The position numbers were made by a program, and so were the translations under genes. Shown here piece after piece: positions 17,652 through 26,432 of a stretch of 64,000 nucleotides of DNA. Origin of the DNA: an uncultured Bacteroidales bacterium (GTDB taxonomy: Bacteria; Bacteroidota; Bacteroidia; Bacteroidales; UBA932); contig CAMVKH010000001.1 in NCBI GenBank assembly GCA_947168065.1, positions 372,001 through 436,000 of the forward strand, read 5' to 3'. Below the pieces are notes generated by a model. That model was given only the letters and a program-made list of their open reading frames with translations. It was not told the origin of the DNA and did no database searches. Position 1 is the first letter of the stretch. The number at the start of each line of letters is the position of its first letter.

Positions 17652-18293
17652 TCAGGCGGGTTGCAGGAAGGGATTGGTCGCCCGCTCATAGCCGATCGAG
17701 GTGGCAGGACCGTGGCCGGGCAGGACATGGATGTCGCCGTCGAGCGGCAGGAGCTTCCGGGCGATACTGTCCATCAACTGCTCGTAGTCGCCCCCGATGT
17801 GGTCGGTGCGGCCGATGCTGCCGGCAAAGAGCGTGTCGCCGCTCAGGAGCACGCCGGCTTCGCGGCAGAGGAAGCAGACACCGCCCTGGGTATGACCGGG
17901 CGTGGCGATGACTTCGAATTCCGTTTCACCGAACGGGATCCGTTCGCCGTCGGCCAGGTCGTGCAACGTGCCGGTAAAGGGCTTGAAGGACAGGCCCAGC
18001 TGCGCGCACCATTCTCCCGAGCGTACCATCTGCTCCCGGTCGAGCGGGTGGATCCACGCATCGATGTTCCAGGTGCGGGCCACGTCTTCCAGGCCGAGGA
18101 TATGGTCGAAATGTCCGTGCGTGAGCAGGATCTTGACAGGCTTGAGCTGCTGCTGCGCCACGAAGTCTTTCAGGCGCTGCAGTTCCCGGTCCCCGTAGTT
18201 GCCCGGGTCGATGAAGACGCATTCCCGGGTCGCATCCCAGGCCACGTAGCAGCACTCCCGGATCGGATTGAAGTAGAAGGTCTTTATTTCCAT
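17652..18293 (-). CDS. MBL-fold metal-dependent hydrolase (glyoxalase II-like)
   Basis: 213 aa, start [10 protein letters not shown]; the track extension upstream crosses the promoter. The metal-binding motif THGHFDH (His59, His61, Asp63, His64) is intact. [20 protein letters not shown] and [13 protein letters not shown] complete the metal-dependent beta-lactamase fold as in YcbL/GloB-like hydrolases. It probably hydrolyses a thioester such as S-lactoylglutathione or a related small thiol ester; the true substrate is not shown by sequence. It is the first gene of the operon with uvrA. Confidence 0.88.
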   Translation of the reverse strand: MEIKTFYFNPIRECCYVAWDATRECVFIDPGNYGDRELQRLKDFVAQQQLKPVKILLTHGHFDHILGLEDVARTWNIDAWIHPLDREQMVRSGEWCAQLGLSFKPFTGTLHDLADGERIPFGETEFEVIATPGHTQGGVCFLCREAGVLLSGDTLFAGSIGRTDHIGGDYEQLMDSIARKLLPLDGDIHVLPGHGPATSIGYERATNPFLQPA

Positions 18294-18312
18294 CTTTTTG
18301 GCTTCGAACATA

Positions 18313-18341
18313 CAAAAATACGAAAAGATGTTGTAAATTTG
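18313..18341. promoter_or_regulatory. Divergent promoters for the uvrA operon and deoxynucleoside kinase
   Basis: Minus strand: TATTTTTG at 18313-18320, 19 nt before the MBL-fold ATG. Plus strand: TAAATTTG at 18334-18341, 27 nt before the kinase ATG at 18369. Both fit the TAnnTTTG -7 box. The -33 elements are weak. Confidence 0.5.
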
Positions 18342-18368
18342 ACAGGCGAACCAAAAACAGACGACATC

Positions 18369-18983
18369 ATGCATATCGCGATAGCTGGCAACATCGGCAG
18401 CGGCAAGACCACCCTCACCCGGATGCTGGTCGACCATTTCCACTGGACCCCCAAATACGAATCCGTGGATTACAATCCATATCTTGCTGATTTTTACAAT
18501 GATATGGAACGTTGGTCTTTCAACATCCAGATATATTTCCTCAACAAGCGCTTCCTCGACGTGGTCGAGATCGCCAAGCACGAGGAAATCATCGTCCAGG
18601 ACCGCAGCATCTACGAGGACGCCTGCATCTTCGCCCCCAACCTGCACAACATGGGGCTGATGTCCACGCGTGACTTCGAAAACTACCGCTCGCTCTTCTC
18701 CCTGATGTCGTCACTGGTCAAGGCGCCCGACCTGCTGATCTACCTGCGCAGTTCCATCCCCCATCTGGTGGGCAACATCCAGAAGCGCGGCCGCGAATAC
18801 GAGAGCAGCATCCGCCTCGATTACCTCAAGGGCCTCAACGCCCTCTACGAAGACTGGATCGGGAACTACACCGACGGCAAGCTCCTGATCCTGGACGTGG
18901 ACAAACTCAATTTCGAAGAAAGCGCCGAAGACTTCAGCACCATCTGCGACCGCATCGAGGCCCAGTTGCACGGCCTGTTCTAA
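18369..18983 (+). CDS. Deoxynucleoside kinase (dNK family)
   Basis: 204 aa. Walker A GNIGSGKTT (8-16), the DRSIYED motif near residue 80 (the DRS segment of deoxyadenosine/deoxyguanosine kinases) and a C-terminal lid region RGREYESSIRLDYL. It phosphorylates deoxynucleosides for salvage. I start at MHIAIAGNIG, because the longer track ORF runs through the divergent gene. It ends 14 bp before the convergent PfkB gene. Confidence 0.92.
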   Translation: MHIAIAGNIGSGKTTLTRMLVDHFHWTPKYESVDYNPYLADFYNDMERWSFNIQIYFLNKRFLDVVEIAKHEEIIVQDRSIYEDACIFAPNLHNMGLMSTRDFENYRSLFSLMSSLVKAPDLLIYLRSSIPHLVGNIQKRGREYESSIRLDYLKGLNALYEDWIGNYTDGKLLILDVDKLNFEESAEDFSTICDRIEAQLHGLF

Positions 18984-18997
18984 AAAAACTTTTCCGC

Positions 18998-19990
18998 TTA
19001 TTCCGGAATCCCCATCAGGCGGCGGATTTCGGTCTTCGCTGCTTTCCAGCGGGGGATGTCGATCTTCGTCCCGATGACTTCCACCACCTTGGCCGCCAGC
19101 GCGGAGCCCACTTCGCCGCAAGTCTTGAGCGGCATGCCGTTGGCATGGGCGAAGAGGAAGCCGGCCGCATAGGTGTCGCCTGCGCCGGTGGCGTCGACCG
19201 CTTCACCCGGCCAGGGATCGATGAAGTGGAACTCGTCGCCCCGCTGGATCATCGAACCGTCCTTGCCGATCTTGACGATGGCGGTATCCACCATTTCGGA
19301 CATGGCCTGCAAGGCCTGCCGGGGCGGCTGATGCGTGAAGGCGGCCGCTTCCGTCTCGTTGGCGAAGATGATATCGACGTAGTTCTTGACGATGTCCTGC
19401 AGGAACACATTGTTCGACTCGACCACGTTGTAGGAGGCCATGTCGAGCGAGATGATCATATTGTGCTCCCGGCCCATCTCCACGGCGCGGCGTACCAGGT
19501 ACTGGTTCTGCACCAGATAGCCCTCGATGTGGAGATAGTCGTAGCCTTCGAAATACTCGGGCTTCAGGTCGTCAGGCTCCAGCTGGAGCGCGGCGCCCAA
19601 ATAGGTGGCGAAGGTACGGTCGGCGTTGGGGGCGGTGATGAAGACCATCGCCCGGCCCGAAGCGACCGTGCCGACCAGCAGATTGGACTTGATGCCGTTC
19701 TGCAGCTGCGACTGGCGGAAGAGCGAACCGAGTTCGTCGTCGCCCACCTTGCCGATGTAGCCCGAAGGCATGCCCAGGATGGCCGTCGCCGACACGGTGT
19801 TGGCAGCGGAGCCGCCGGCAACGTACTGGACTCCGATCTCCTTGAGGTCGGACCAGATGGTGTTGCCGGTCTTGGCGTCCACATGCTGCATGCTGCCCAG
19901 CGGCAGATTGTACTTCTTGAGGAGCGTATCGTCCGGAAGGACGGCCAGGATGTCTGTCAAGGCATTTCCAATGCCCAGGATCGATTTCAT
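18998..19990 (-). CDS. PfkB-family carbohydrate/adenosine kinase
   Basis: 330 aa ribokinase-fold kinase. The start MKSILGIGNALTDILA contains the family's N-terminal substrate strand; GGSAANT is the PfkB motif 1 region and DATGAGDTYAAGFL is the catalytic/anion-hole motif 2 with Asp in GAGD. The closest recognisable group is adenosine kinase-like proteins of Bacteroidetes; a sugar kinase is also possible. It follows the nucleotidyltransferase gene with 20 bp between. The ORF-track N-terminus (to 20113) is a shadow of that neighbour. Confidence 0.88.
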   Translation of the reverse strand: MKSILGIGNALTDILAVLPDDTLLKKYNLPLGSMQHVDAKTGNTIWSDLKEIGVQYVAGGSAANTVSATAILGMPSGYIGKVGDDELGSLFRQSQLQNGIKSNLLVGTVASGRAMVFITAPNADRTFATYLGAALQLEPDDLKPEYFEGYDYLHIEGYLVQNQYLVRRAVEMGREHNMIISLDMASYNVVESNNVFLQDIVKNYVDIIFANETEAAAFTHQPPRQALQAMSEMVDTAIVKIGKDGSMIQRGDEFHFIDPWPGEAVDATGAGDTYAAGFLFAHANGMPLKTCGEVGSALAAKVVEVIGTKIDIPRWKAAKTEIRRLMGIPE

Positions 19991-20010
19991 GAACGGTCGG
20001 TATTGGAAAG

Positions 20011-20928
20011 TCAACGGCCCCAGAGGCTGCGGGGATAGACGCCCTGTTCGATCAGGCGGCCGATCTTGGCCACCACGTCGGGACGGTCTTCCTTGTACGT
20101 GACGCCGAACCACTTCGCATCGCAGTTGAGCACCTTGAAGGAAGCGTCGTGGCGTTTGATCAGTACGTCAGCCACATAGGGAATGAAAAATTCCGCCTTG
20201 GGATTGGTTTTCACGTCGTCGGAGGCGAGGAAGACCTTGAACAGTTCCTCGGACCAGCTGAAATAGTCGGGTGTGAATCCCCAGAAGTTCATCGAGACCA
20301 CGCTGTCTTCAGACACCTCATGGTCCTGACCTTTCTCGGCATAGTAAACCTTGCCGTCAGCCTTGCGCTGGATGGCGGTCCGCTCCGTGACCGTCGAAAG
20401 GCAGGCATTGTCGTCGAGTTCGCAGACACCGCGGGAGACACTGCCGAATTCGGAGAGCGTATTCTTCAGGAAATAGCCGACCAGGGCATATTTTCCCCGG
20501 CAACCTTCGACGCTGCGCAGGAAATCAGCCACGACCTGGAAGCCTTCGCGGCCGTAGAAGTCGTCGGAATTGATGACGGCAAAGGGCTCGTGGATCACAT
20601 CCCTGGCCATCATGACGGCATGATTGGTGCCCCAGGGCTTCTCGCGGCCTTCCGGTACGGAGAAACCTTCCGGCAGGTAATCCAGCTCCTGGTACACGAA
20701 TTCCACATCGATCTTGCCGCCGAAACGCTCCGGAGAGTAGATCTGCTTGAAGGCGTCGGCAAAAGAATGCCGGATGACGAAGACCACCTTGCCGAAACCG
20801 GCCTGGATGGCATCATAAATGGAATAATCGATGATGGCCTCGCCGCAAGGGCCCAGACCGTCCATCTGTTTGAGGGAGCCGTAACGGGAACCCATTCCGG
20901 CCGCCAGCACCAAAAGTGTAGGTTTCAT
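20011..20928 (-). CDS. Sugar nucleotidyltransferase
   Basis: 305 aa GT-A-like nucleotidyltransferase. The N-terminal LVLAAGMGSRYGSLKQ is the nucleotide-binding motif of NTP:sugar-1-phosphate transferases, and VINSDDFYG supplies a metal-binding Asp. It would make an NDP-sugar from a sugar-1-phosphate; the exact sugar is unknown. It follows three alpha-amylase genes on the same strand with a 16-bp gap, which hints at a link to glucan metabolism such as glucose-1-phosphate use (inference). Confidence 0.85.
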   Translation of the reverse strand: MKPTLLVLAAGMGSRYGSLKQMDGLGPCGEAIIDYSIYDAIQAGFGKVVFVIRHSFADAFKQIYSPERFGGKIDVEFVYQELDYLPEGFSVPEGREKPWGTNHAVMMARDVIHEPFAVINSDDFYGREGFQVVADFLRSVEGCRGKYALVGYFLKNTLSEFGSVSRGVCELDDNACLSTVTERTAIQRKADGKVYYAEKGQDHEVSEDSVVSMNFWGFTPDYFSWSEELFKVFLASDDVKTNPKAEFFIPYVADVLIKRHDASFKVLNCDAKWFGVTYKEDRPDVVAKIGRLIEQGVYPRSLWGR

Positions 20929-20944
20929 ATCTTTCTGCAATCGT

Positions 20945-22786
20945 TTATTTAATTTCCAGGATGGCGGCTGCGCCGGGCTCGACGACATACTTCTCGCCCA
21001 CTTTCAAGCGCTCGCCAGTCATCACGTTCTTCGCTCTTTTCGCATGTTTTGCGGTAATCTCCGAGAAATGGTCCCAGTCAACCGCGTAATCCTCTTTCCC
21101 GCCGTTGAGGATGACCATCACAGCCTCCCCTTTCACGACCCGGAAATAGACGTACACATTGCGGGCATCCGGACGGAAATGGATCATATCGCCCTGCGTA
21201 ACGGCCTTGGAGGTCTTGCGCCAGGTGAACAGGTCGGAGACATACTTGCGCAGCACGACCTGCTCGCGTGTGAACTTGCCCCACGGCATGTCGACCCGCT
21301 CCTGCGAGTGGCCCGTGGTGCCGTCAGCGCTGCGCAGACCGTATTCGTCGCCGTAGTAGAGCTGCGGCACGCCGCGCATGGTGGCCAGCAGCGCGTAGGC
21401 CATCTTGATCTTTTCGGGATCGCCGCCCAGTTCATGGGCCAGGCGCGAGGTATCGTGGTTGCCGATGAAGATCAGGATGTCGGAAGGATCCTCGTACAGA
21501 CGGTCGAGGGCCAGGGAGTTGTAAATCTGCAGCATCGAAGGCTCCCAGGAAGTCCCGTCGGAGGTAAGGGCCGAGAGGGTCGCGAACATCAGGGGGAAAT
21601 CCATGACCGATGGAAGCTGGGAATTGTACCCGTCCTTCTGACGCACGCCTTCCCAGTACGCACAGGAAGCCACGTCGCCGAACCAGACTTCGCCCACGAT
21701 GTTCAGGTTCTTGTACTCGCCACGGATTGCCTTCGTCCAGGCGGCGATGCCCTTCTTGTCGGAATACGGATAGGTATCCACCCTGAGACCGTCGAGGTCG
21801 GCATATTCGATCCACCAGACCGCCATCTGCGTCAGGTACTGTCGCACCAGCGGGTCGGCCATGTTCATGTCCGGCATCGTCGTATCGAACCAGCCCTTCA
21901 CGCAAGACTCCTTATCGATATCTGCAGCATGGGGATCGCTGTGCGTGGACATGGCGGCATTGGTCCGGATCAGACGGTCTCCGCCGCGTTCGAGGTTCTC
22001 CGGATAGTTGATCCAGGTCTGCGACGGCAGGTCTTTCATCCACCAGTGGGCCGTGCCGCAATGGTTCGGCACCATATCCATGATCACTTTCAGCCCCTTG
22101 TCGTGGGCCTTCGAAACAAAGGTCCGGTACAGATCATTGGAGCCGTAGCGCGGGTCGATGCGGTAGTAGTCCGCACAGGCATATCCGTGGTAGGAGTAGC
22201 TCTTCTCATTGTCGAAGGTCAGCGGCGTAGGCCAGATGGTCGTCACGCCGAGGCTCACCAGGTCATCGAGATGGTCGATGATGCCCTGGATGTCACCGCC
22301 GTGGCGGCCTCCCAGATTCTTCGGTGCAGCCTTCTCAACGGCTTCCTTCACAGTATCGTTGCTCTTGTCGCCATTGGCGAAACGGTCGGGCATCAGCAGA
22401 TAGACGGCGTCTTCCGGTCCGAAGGAACTCCTTTTGGCGGAACCGTCGCGGCGCTTGAGCAGCTCATAGTCGAAATCGAACTGGCGGCCGTCAGGCGTCA
22501 CCAGGTTGAAGGTATACGTGCCGGGTTCGAGCCGGCTGCCGATCTTCACTTCCACGAAAAGGTAGTTCGGATTGTCGGTGGAAGTCACCTTTCCTACGGT
22601 AAGGCCCTTGATGGTCGCATCGACCGTCACCTGGGAACCGGCGATGTCCTTTCCGTGGAGCATCAGTTGCAGGTCGGTTTCCATCCCGACCCACCAGCAG
22701 GGAGGCTCGACCCGGTCGAGCTTGTCGGCCCGCAGCGCAGTGGTACTCAGCATGGCCAGGCAGAGGAGCAGGATCCTAGTCTTCAT
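20945..22786 (-). CDS. GH13 alpha-amylase/neopullulanase-like, exported
   Basis: 613 aa from MKTRILLLCL. A signal peptide ends near ALRA, so the enzyme should be periplasmic. An N-terminal immunoglobulin-like domain (about 25-115) typical of cyclomaltodextrinase/neopullulanase enzymes precedes the TIM barrel. Catalytic residues are the Asp in GLRVDTYP, the Glu in NIVGEVWF and the Asp in IGNHDTSR. It would cut maltodextrins or cyclodextrins after import, like SusA. The start overlaps the upstream amylase gene by 11 bp, so the three amylases form one operon. Confidence 0.92.
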   Translation of the reverse strand: MKTRILLLCLAMLSTTALRADKLDRVEPPCWWVGMETDLQLMLHGKDIAGSQVTVDATIKGLTVGKVTSTDNPNYLFVEVKIGSRLEPGTYTFNLVTPDGRQFDFDYELLKRRDGSAKRSSFGPEDAVYLLMPDRFANGDKSNDTVKEAVEKAAPKNLGGRHGGDIQGIIDHLDDLVSLGVTTIWPTPLTFDNEKSYSYHGYACADYYRIDPRYGSNDLYRTFVSKAHDKGLKVIMDMVPNHCGTAHWWMKDLPSQTWINYPENLERGGDRLIRTNAAMSTHSDPHAADIDKESCVKGWFDTTMPDMNMADPLVRQYLTQMAVWWIEYADLDGLRVDTYPYSDKKGIAAWTKAIRGEYKNLNIVGEVWFGDVASCAYWEGVRQKDGYNSQLPSVMDFPLMFATLSALTSDGTSWEPSMLQIYNSLALDRLYEDPSDILIFIGNHDTSRLAHELGGDPEKIKMAYALLATMRGVPQLYYGDEYGLRSADGTTGHSQERVDMPWGKFTREQVVLRKYVSDLFTWRKTSKAVTQGDMIHFRPDARNVYVYFRVVKGEAVMVILNGGKEDYAVDWDHFSEITAKHAKRAKNVMTGERLKVGEKYVVEPGAAAILEIK

Positions 22787-24155
22787 TTTCTTCAAACTCG
22801 CTTTCGTCACAGTCGCCGAAACAGTCGCCCACGCTGAAGATGATGTGATAGCCGTGGGCCGGCAGGGTAAATTCGCTGTCGGTGGTCACCAGATGGTTTT
22901 CCACCTTGTAGGTCACTACTTCATCGGAGAAGTTGAACATCGCCAGGCACATATCGCCTTCCACTTCACGCTCGAAGGCGAAGACCTGCTTCGGATGGTC
23001 GGTCGGCAGCACGGCCATCGTACCGCCCCAGGGATACGCCCAGAGGCAGGCGTGCTGGTCGCGCAGCTTGATGAGCTCGGTATAGAGACGTGTCATCTCC
23101 ATCGGATCGCCAGCCTTCCAGTCGATCGGATCTTTCTCAAAGAATTCCAGACGCTTGGGCAGGCAGATCTCGTCGCCGTTGTAGAGCATCGGGATGCCCG
23201 GAAGCATGAAGGTCAGCACGGTGAACTGCTTGAGCGAAGGGCCGAACATCTCCAGGTTGGTGCCCGACCAGGAGTTCTGGTCGTGGTTCGAAACGAAGTT
23301 CATGGCCAGCGTTCCGGCAGGCATGCCGGTCTTTTCGGCGTAATTCACGTAGAAATCGGCCAGGTCTTCCGCATTTTTCTTGCCGGCGGCCATATCATAC
23401 CACAGATGCATCTGCTGCCAGGCATAGTAGGCGTCAAATGCGTTCTTCTGCAGATCAGGGGTTTCCGCTTCTGCCAGGAAGAAAAGATTGTCGGGATGCT
23501 GGGCGCGGAAATCGGCGAACGCCTTTTCCCAGAAATCGGTCGGAACCTCGCTCGCCACGTCGCAGCGGAACCCGTCGACACCCCGGTCGATCCAGAACTG
23601 CATCTGCTGTTCCATAGCCGCATACACCTCGGGATGGTTCACGTAGTCGAGATGGGCGATGTCGGTCCAGTCGTACTGCGTAGCCAGGTTGCCCAGCGAG
23701 TCGAGATGGTACCAGTCCTTGTGGTCGCGCGTCCAGGCATGGTCGCGGCCCGTGTGGTTGGCTACCCAGTCAAGGATTACCTTGAAGCCCTTTTCGTGGG
23801 CGGCGGCCAGGAAGTGGTCGAAGTCTTCCATCGTGCCGAATTCGGGGTTGACGGCGCAGTAGTCCTGCACGGCATAGTAGCTGCCGAGCGTACCCTTGCG
23901 GCCTTCGACACCGATCGGATGGATCGGCATCAGCCAGAGGATGTCCACGCCCAATTCGGTGAGCCGGTCGAGCTGCGGCTCGACGGCTGCGAAAGTGCCT
24001 TCGGGCGAGAACTGGCGCACGTTGATCTGGTAGATCACGGCTTTCTGCGCCCACTCAGGATGTATGACATTTGTGAAATTGCCTTCGGGCGCGGTCGTCT
24101 TGTGGCAGGCGGCCAGGCACAGGAACGAAAGCAGGAAGATCAGTGTCTTTTTCAT
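22776..24155 (-). CDS. GH13 alpha-amylase lipoprotein
   Basis: 459 aa. An N-terminal lipobox (SFLCLAAC) suggests lipid anchoring. The GH13 barrel starts directly (AVIYQINVRQFSPEGTF) without an N-terminal accessory domain. Catalytic residues are Asp in GFRCDVASE, Glu in FFLAEAETP and Asp in FVSNHDQNS. The C-terminus ends in an acidic tail with CFGDCDESEFEENED. It belongs to the compact GH13 alpha-amylases of Bacteroidetes starch loci. It lies 9 bp after the upstream amylase gene. Confidence 0.92.
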   Translation of the reverse strand: MKKTLIFLLSFLCLAACHKTTAPEGNFTNVIHPEWAQKAVIYQINVRQFSPEGTFAAVEPQLDRLTELGVDILWLMPIHPIGVEGRKGTLGSYYAVQDYCAVNPEFGTMEDFDHFLAAAHEKGFKVILDWVANHTGRDHAWTRDHKDWYHLDSLGNLATQYDWTDIAHLDYVNHPEVYAAMEQQMQFWIDRGVDGFRCDVASEVPTDFWEKAFADFRAQHPDNLFFLAEAETPDLQKNAFDAYYAWQQMHLWYDMAAGKKNAEDLADFYVNYAEKTGMPAGTLAMNFVSNHDQNSWSGTNLEMFGPSLKQFTVLTFMLPGIPMLYNGDEICLPKRLEFFEKDPIDWKAGDPMEMTRLYTELIKLRDQHACLWAYPWGGTMAVLPTDHPKQVFAFEREVEGDMCLAMFNFSDEVVTYKVENHLVTTDSEFTLPAHGYHIIFSVGDCFGDCDESEFEENED

Positions 24156-24164
24156 ATCGTCGGA

Positions 24165-26201
24165 TTATTTGATGATTTCATAGGAAAGCGGTGCGACCTC
24201 AACCGTACAGCTGTTTTTCCCGCGCACGGTCAAACCGCACGGCAGGTTGAGGGTCAGGGAGCGGGATTGCGCACCCTTGTTGAGCACCACCGCCACCGTC
24301 TCGCCCATATAGCTGCGGGAATAGGCCAGGACGTCCTTGTCGACGTACAGCAGTTTATAATCCCCATAGATCAGCGGCATCGAGACGTTGTGCATACGGG
24401 CCAGCGCCTTCGTGGTGGCAAGCACGCTCTGTTCGGCCGGCGTCAGGTCGTCGAACTGCATCCAGCGGCGGTTGTCCGGGTCGTTCGCGCCCGGCTGGCC
24501 GAATTCGTCTCCATAATAGATGCACGGAATGCCGGGAATCGTGAAATTGAAGGCGTGCAGCATCTTCAGGTATTTGTAGCCCACGGGGTCGGTGACGCGG
24601 ATGTCACGGTGCCATCCCGCAGCCTTCTGGTCCTCGCCCGGCTTGAATTCGTGGCTGGCCAGGCAGATGTAGCGGGGACGGTCGTGGTTGCCGGTGATGT
24701 TGCCCATCAGGTGGTGCGAACCATACACGGACAAGTCCTCCGCAATGCGGTCGGCCAGACCCGTAAAGTCGCCGTCTTCCGACGTGGTGGCCCAGCCGAA
24801 GGTGTCATAGACATTGAAGTCGAACTGCGCATCCTGCATCCCGGGCTTCACGTACGAATTGATGAGCGCCGTGGAGCCGTAGGTCTCGCCGATCTGGTAG
24901 AAGGTCCGGCCGGGCAGGCTGTCGTAGAGCTTGCGGGTGAGCATGCGCCAGTACTGTTCAGGCACGTGCTTGGTGGCATCGTGGCGGAAGCCGTCGAAAT
25001 CGAAGTGCTGCATCCAGAACAGCGCCGAGTCGGTAAGCTGGGCGCAGATGTCTGCGCGTTCCAGGTCGAGGGTCGGGATATGGTCGTCGAACCAGGTGGT
25101 CAAGCGGAATTCATCGTAGAGCTGGCGGTTCGGCCGGCCGTCTGGCGTATCGGAAGGAGTCGTCCAATCCGGATGGGCGGTCAGCGTCGGGCTCTGGATA
25201 TGCATATGGTTCGACACATAATCGAGAATCACGTTCTTGCCATCCTTGTGCGCTTTGTCGAGCAGGTCGCGGAGTTCCGCCTCGGTGCCGTAACGGACGT
25301 CGATGGCCGTGGCGTAGTAAGGCCAGTAGCCGTGATAGCCGCTGAACCGGGTCTTGGGATCGTAGATCTGTCCCCAGGCGTCCCAAGGATTCTGGGTGAT
25401 CGGCGAAAGCCAGATGGTGGTCACGCCCAGCGAGTCGAAATAGCCTTTCTCGAGGGTCTGCGTGACGCCCAGGATATCACCGCCCCAGTAGTCCACCTTG
25501 GGATGGACCAGCGGCGAATGGAGCGGCATGTCGTTGTCCTTGCGGCCGTCGACGAACCGGTCGATCATCAGTGAATAGAGCACCTGCGCGTGCTTGTCGG
25601 TGCGGTCAAGCTCTTTCGTCGTGCGCATTACCTTGCCGTAACGGACGGGAACAAGGATGTCGTTGCCCAGGCCGTCGGCATTGGCGCAGAACGCGCGCAC
25701 GTAGGAGCGCTCCATCTTCTCCGCATTCTTCGGCACAGTGATCTCCAGCTTGCTGCGGTCGATCACCCGGATGCCGTGCTCCTTGTCGAGCACGGTGTTC
25801 TGCCAGAGCACCAGCACGTCATCCGCCTGGTTCTCGATCAGGATATAGAACCGGTCCGGCTTCCCTTCCACGGGCGCCGTGGTGATGAAGGGTACCTTCT
25901 CCGGGTCGCAAGACTCCATCTTCACGGGCAGCATGTTCTTGAGCACGAGCGCACCCTTCCCCGCCACGGACGTAATCTCCATCCAGGAAAGGAACGGCGT
26001 ATCCAGCCCCGCATCAATCGTAAGCGTATCTGCCTCGGGCAAAGTCGGGAAATAATCCCTTACGATCACCTGGGTACTTGCCTCCTGCAACAGACAAGGC
26101 GACGCCAGCGGCCCCCTGTCGAACAGCGGTGACGGCGTCACCCCCTTGTGGCCGCATCCCGCCGCCACGAGCAACAAAAGAAAGAAGGACAGTTTTCGCA
26201 T
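24165..26201 (-). CDS. GH13 alpha-amylase family lipoprotein, large
   Basis: 678 aa, start MRKLSFFLLLLVAAGCGHK with a lipobox at AAGC; the track start 18 bp upstream lies in the promoter. About 190 N-terminal residues precede the barrel and probably form a beta-sandwich or unknown domain. Barrel catalytic residues: Asp in GFRHDATKH, Glu in YQIGETYG and Asp in ITGNHDRPR. The C-terminal domain includes LAYSRSYMGETVAVVLNKG. First gene of the amylase-nucleotidyltransferase-PfkB run, just downstream of the tracrRNA terminator. Confidence 0.9.
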   Translation of the reverse strand: MRKLSFFLLLLVAAGCGHKGVTPSPLFDRGPLASPCLLQEASTQVIVRDYFPTLPEADTLTIDAGLDTPFLSWMEITSVAGKGALVLKNMLPVKMESCDPEKVPFITTAPVEGKPDRFYILIENQADDVLVLWQNTVLDKEHGIRVIDRSKLEITVPKNAEKMERSYVRAFCANADGLGNDILVPVRYGKVMRTTKELDRTDKHAQVLYSLMIDRFVDGRKDNDMPLHSPLVHPKVDYWGGDILGVTQTLEKGYFDSLGVTTIWLSPITQNPWDAWGQIYDPKTRFSGYHGYWPYYATAIDVRYGTEAELRDLLDKAHKDGKNVILDYVSNHMHIQSPTLTAHPDWTTPSDTPDGRPNRQLYDEFRLTTWFDDHIPTLDLERADICAQLTDSALFWMQHFDFDGFRHDATKHVPEQYWRMLTRKLYDSLPGRTFYQIGETYGSTALINSYVKPGMQDAQFDFNVYDTFGWATTSEDGDFTGLADRIAEDLSVYGSHHLMGNITGNHDRPRYICLASHEFKPGEDQKAAGWHRDIRVTDPVGYKYLKMLHAFNFTIPGIPCIYYGDEFGQPGANDPDNRRWMQFDDLTPAEQSVLATTKALARMHNVSMPLIYGDYKLLYVDKDVLAYSRSYMGETVAVVLNKGAQSRSLTLNLPCGLTVRGKNSCTVEVAPLSYEIIK

Positions 26202-26207
26202 AACTTT

Positions 26208-26215
26208 CAAAGTTA
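26208..26215 (-). promoter_or_regulatory. -7 box before the amylase operon
   Basis: TAACTTTG on the minus strand lies only 6 nt before the ATG at 26201, so transcription would start at or next to the start codon. No convincing -33 element was seen. Confidence 0.4.
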
Positions 26216-26273
26216 GCAAAAATCTGCAAGCTTTGAAAGAATTCTCCGGTTTTCCTCAACGCTGGTCCTCATC

Positions 26274-26356
26274 AAAAAAAAGAGCGAGTCCGCAGACCCG
26301 CCCTTGATGTTTTCACAACGGAATAATCCTTATTGTGAATGGCTTCATTTTTAGTG
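26274..26356 (-). ncRNA. tracrRNA of the type II-C CRISPR system
   Basis: The plus-strand stretch 26333-26355 repeats the crRNA-sense CRISPR repeat (TTGTGAATGGCTTCATTTTT then AGT), so the minus strand encodes an anti-repeat pairing over 23 nt with one bulged base. Downstream on the minus strand are a GGATTATTCC nexus-like hairpin and a GC stem with a U tract. A promoter precedes it at 26360-26391. Predicted length is about 80 nt. It is transcribed divergently from cas9 and would guide RNase III processing and Cas9 loading. Confidence 0.88.
26276..26301 (-). terminator. Intrinsic terminator of the tracrRNA
   Basis: On the minus strand GCGGGTC, loop TGCG, GACTCGC (one G:U pair), then TCTTTTTTT. 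Confidence 0.85.
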
Positions 26357-26359
26357 TTA

Positions 26360-26391
26360 CAAAGGTAGCTTAATCATCTGATAATTGCAAA
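26360..26391 (-). promoter_or_regulatory. tracrRNA promoter
   Basis: On the minus strand TTTG (26388-26391), exactly 20 nt, then TACCTTTG (26360-26367). This fits both Bacteroidetes promoter elements and their spacing and places the start just before the anti-repeat. Confidence 0.75.
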
Positions 26392-26399
26392 AATAATGT

Positions 26400-26407
26400 T
26401 AAATTTG
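26400..26407 (+). promoter_or_regulatory. -7 box for cas9
   Basis: TAAATTTG, 25 nt before the cas9 ATG. The -33 element at the right spacing is poor. Confidence 0.45.
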
Positions 26408-26432
26408 AGAGATAATTATTGAGCACGGTATA

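Noticed and set aside
22572-25574. 1000-aa plus-strand ORF
   Set aside because: Antisense shadow of the GH13 genes; no signal peptide or recognisable domain, and GC-rich codon bias leaves the opposite frame open.
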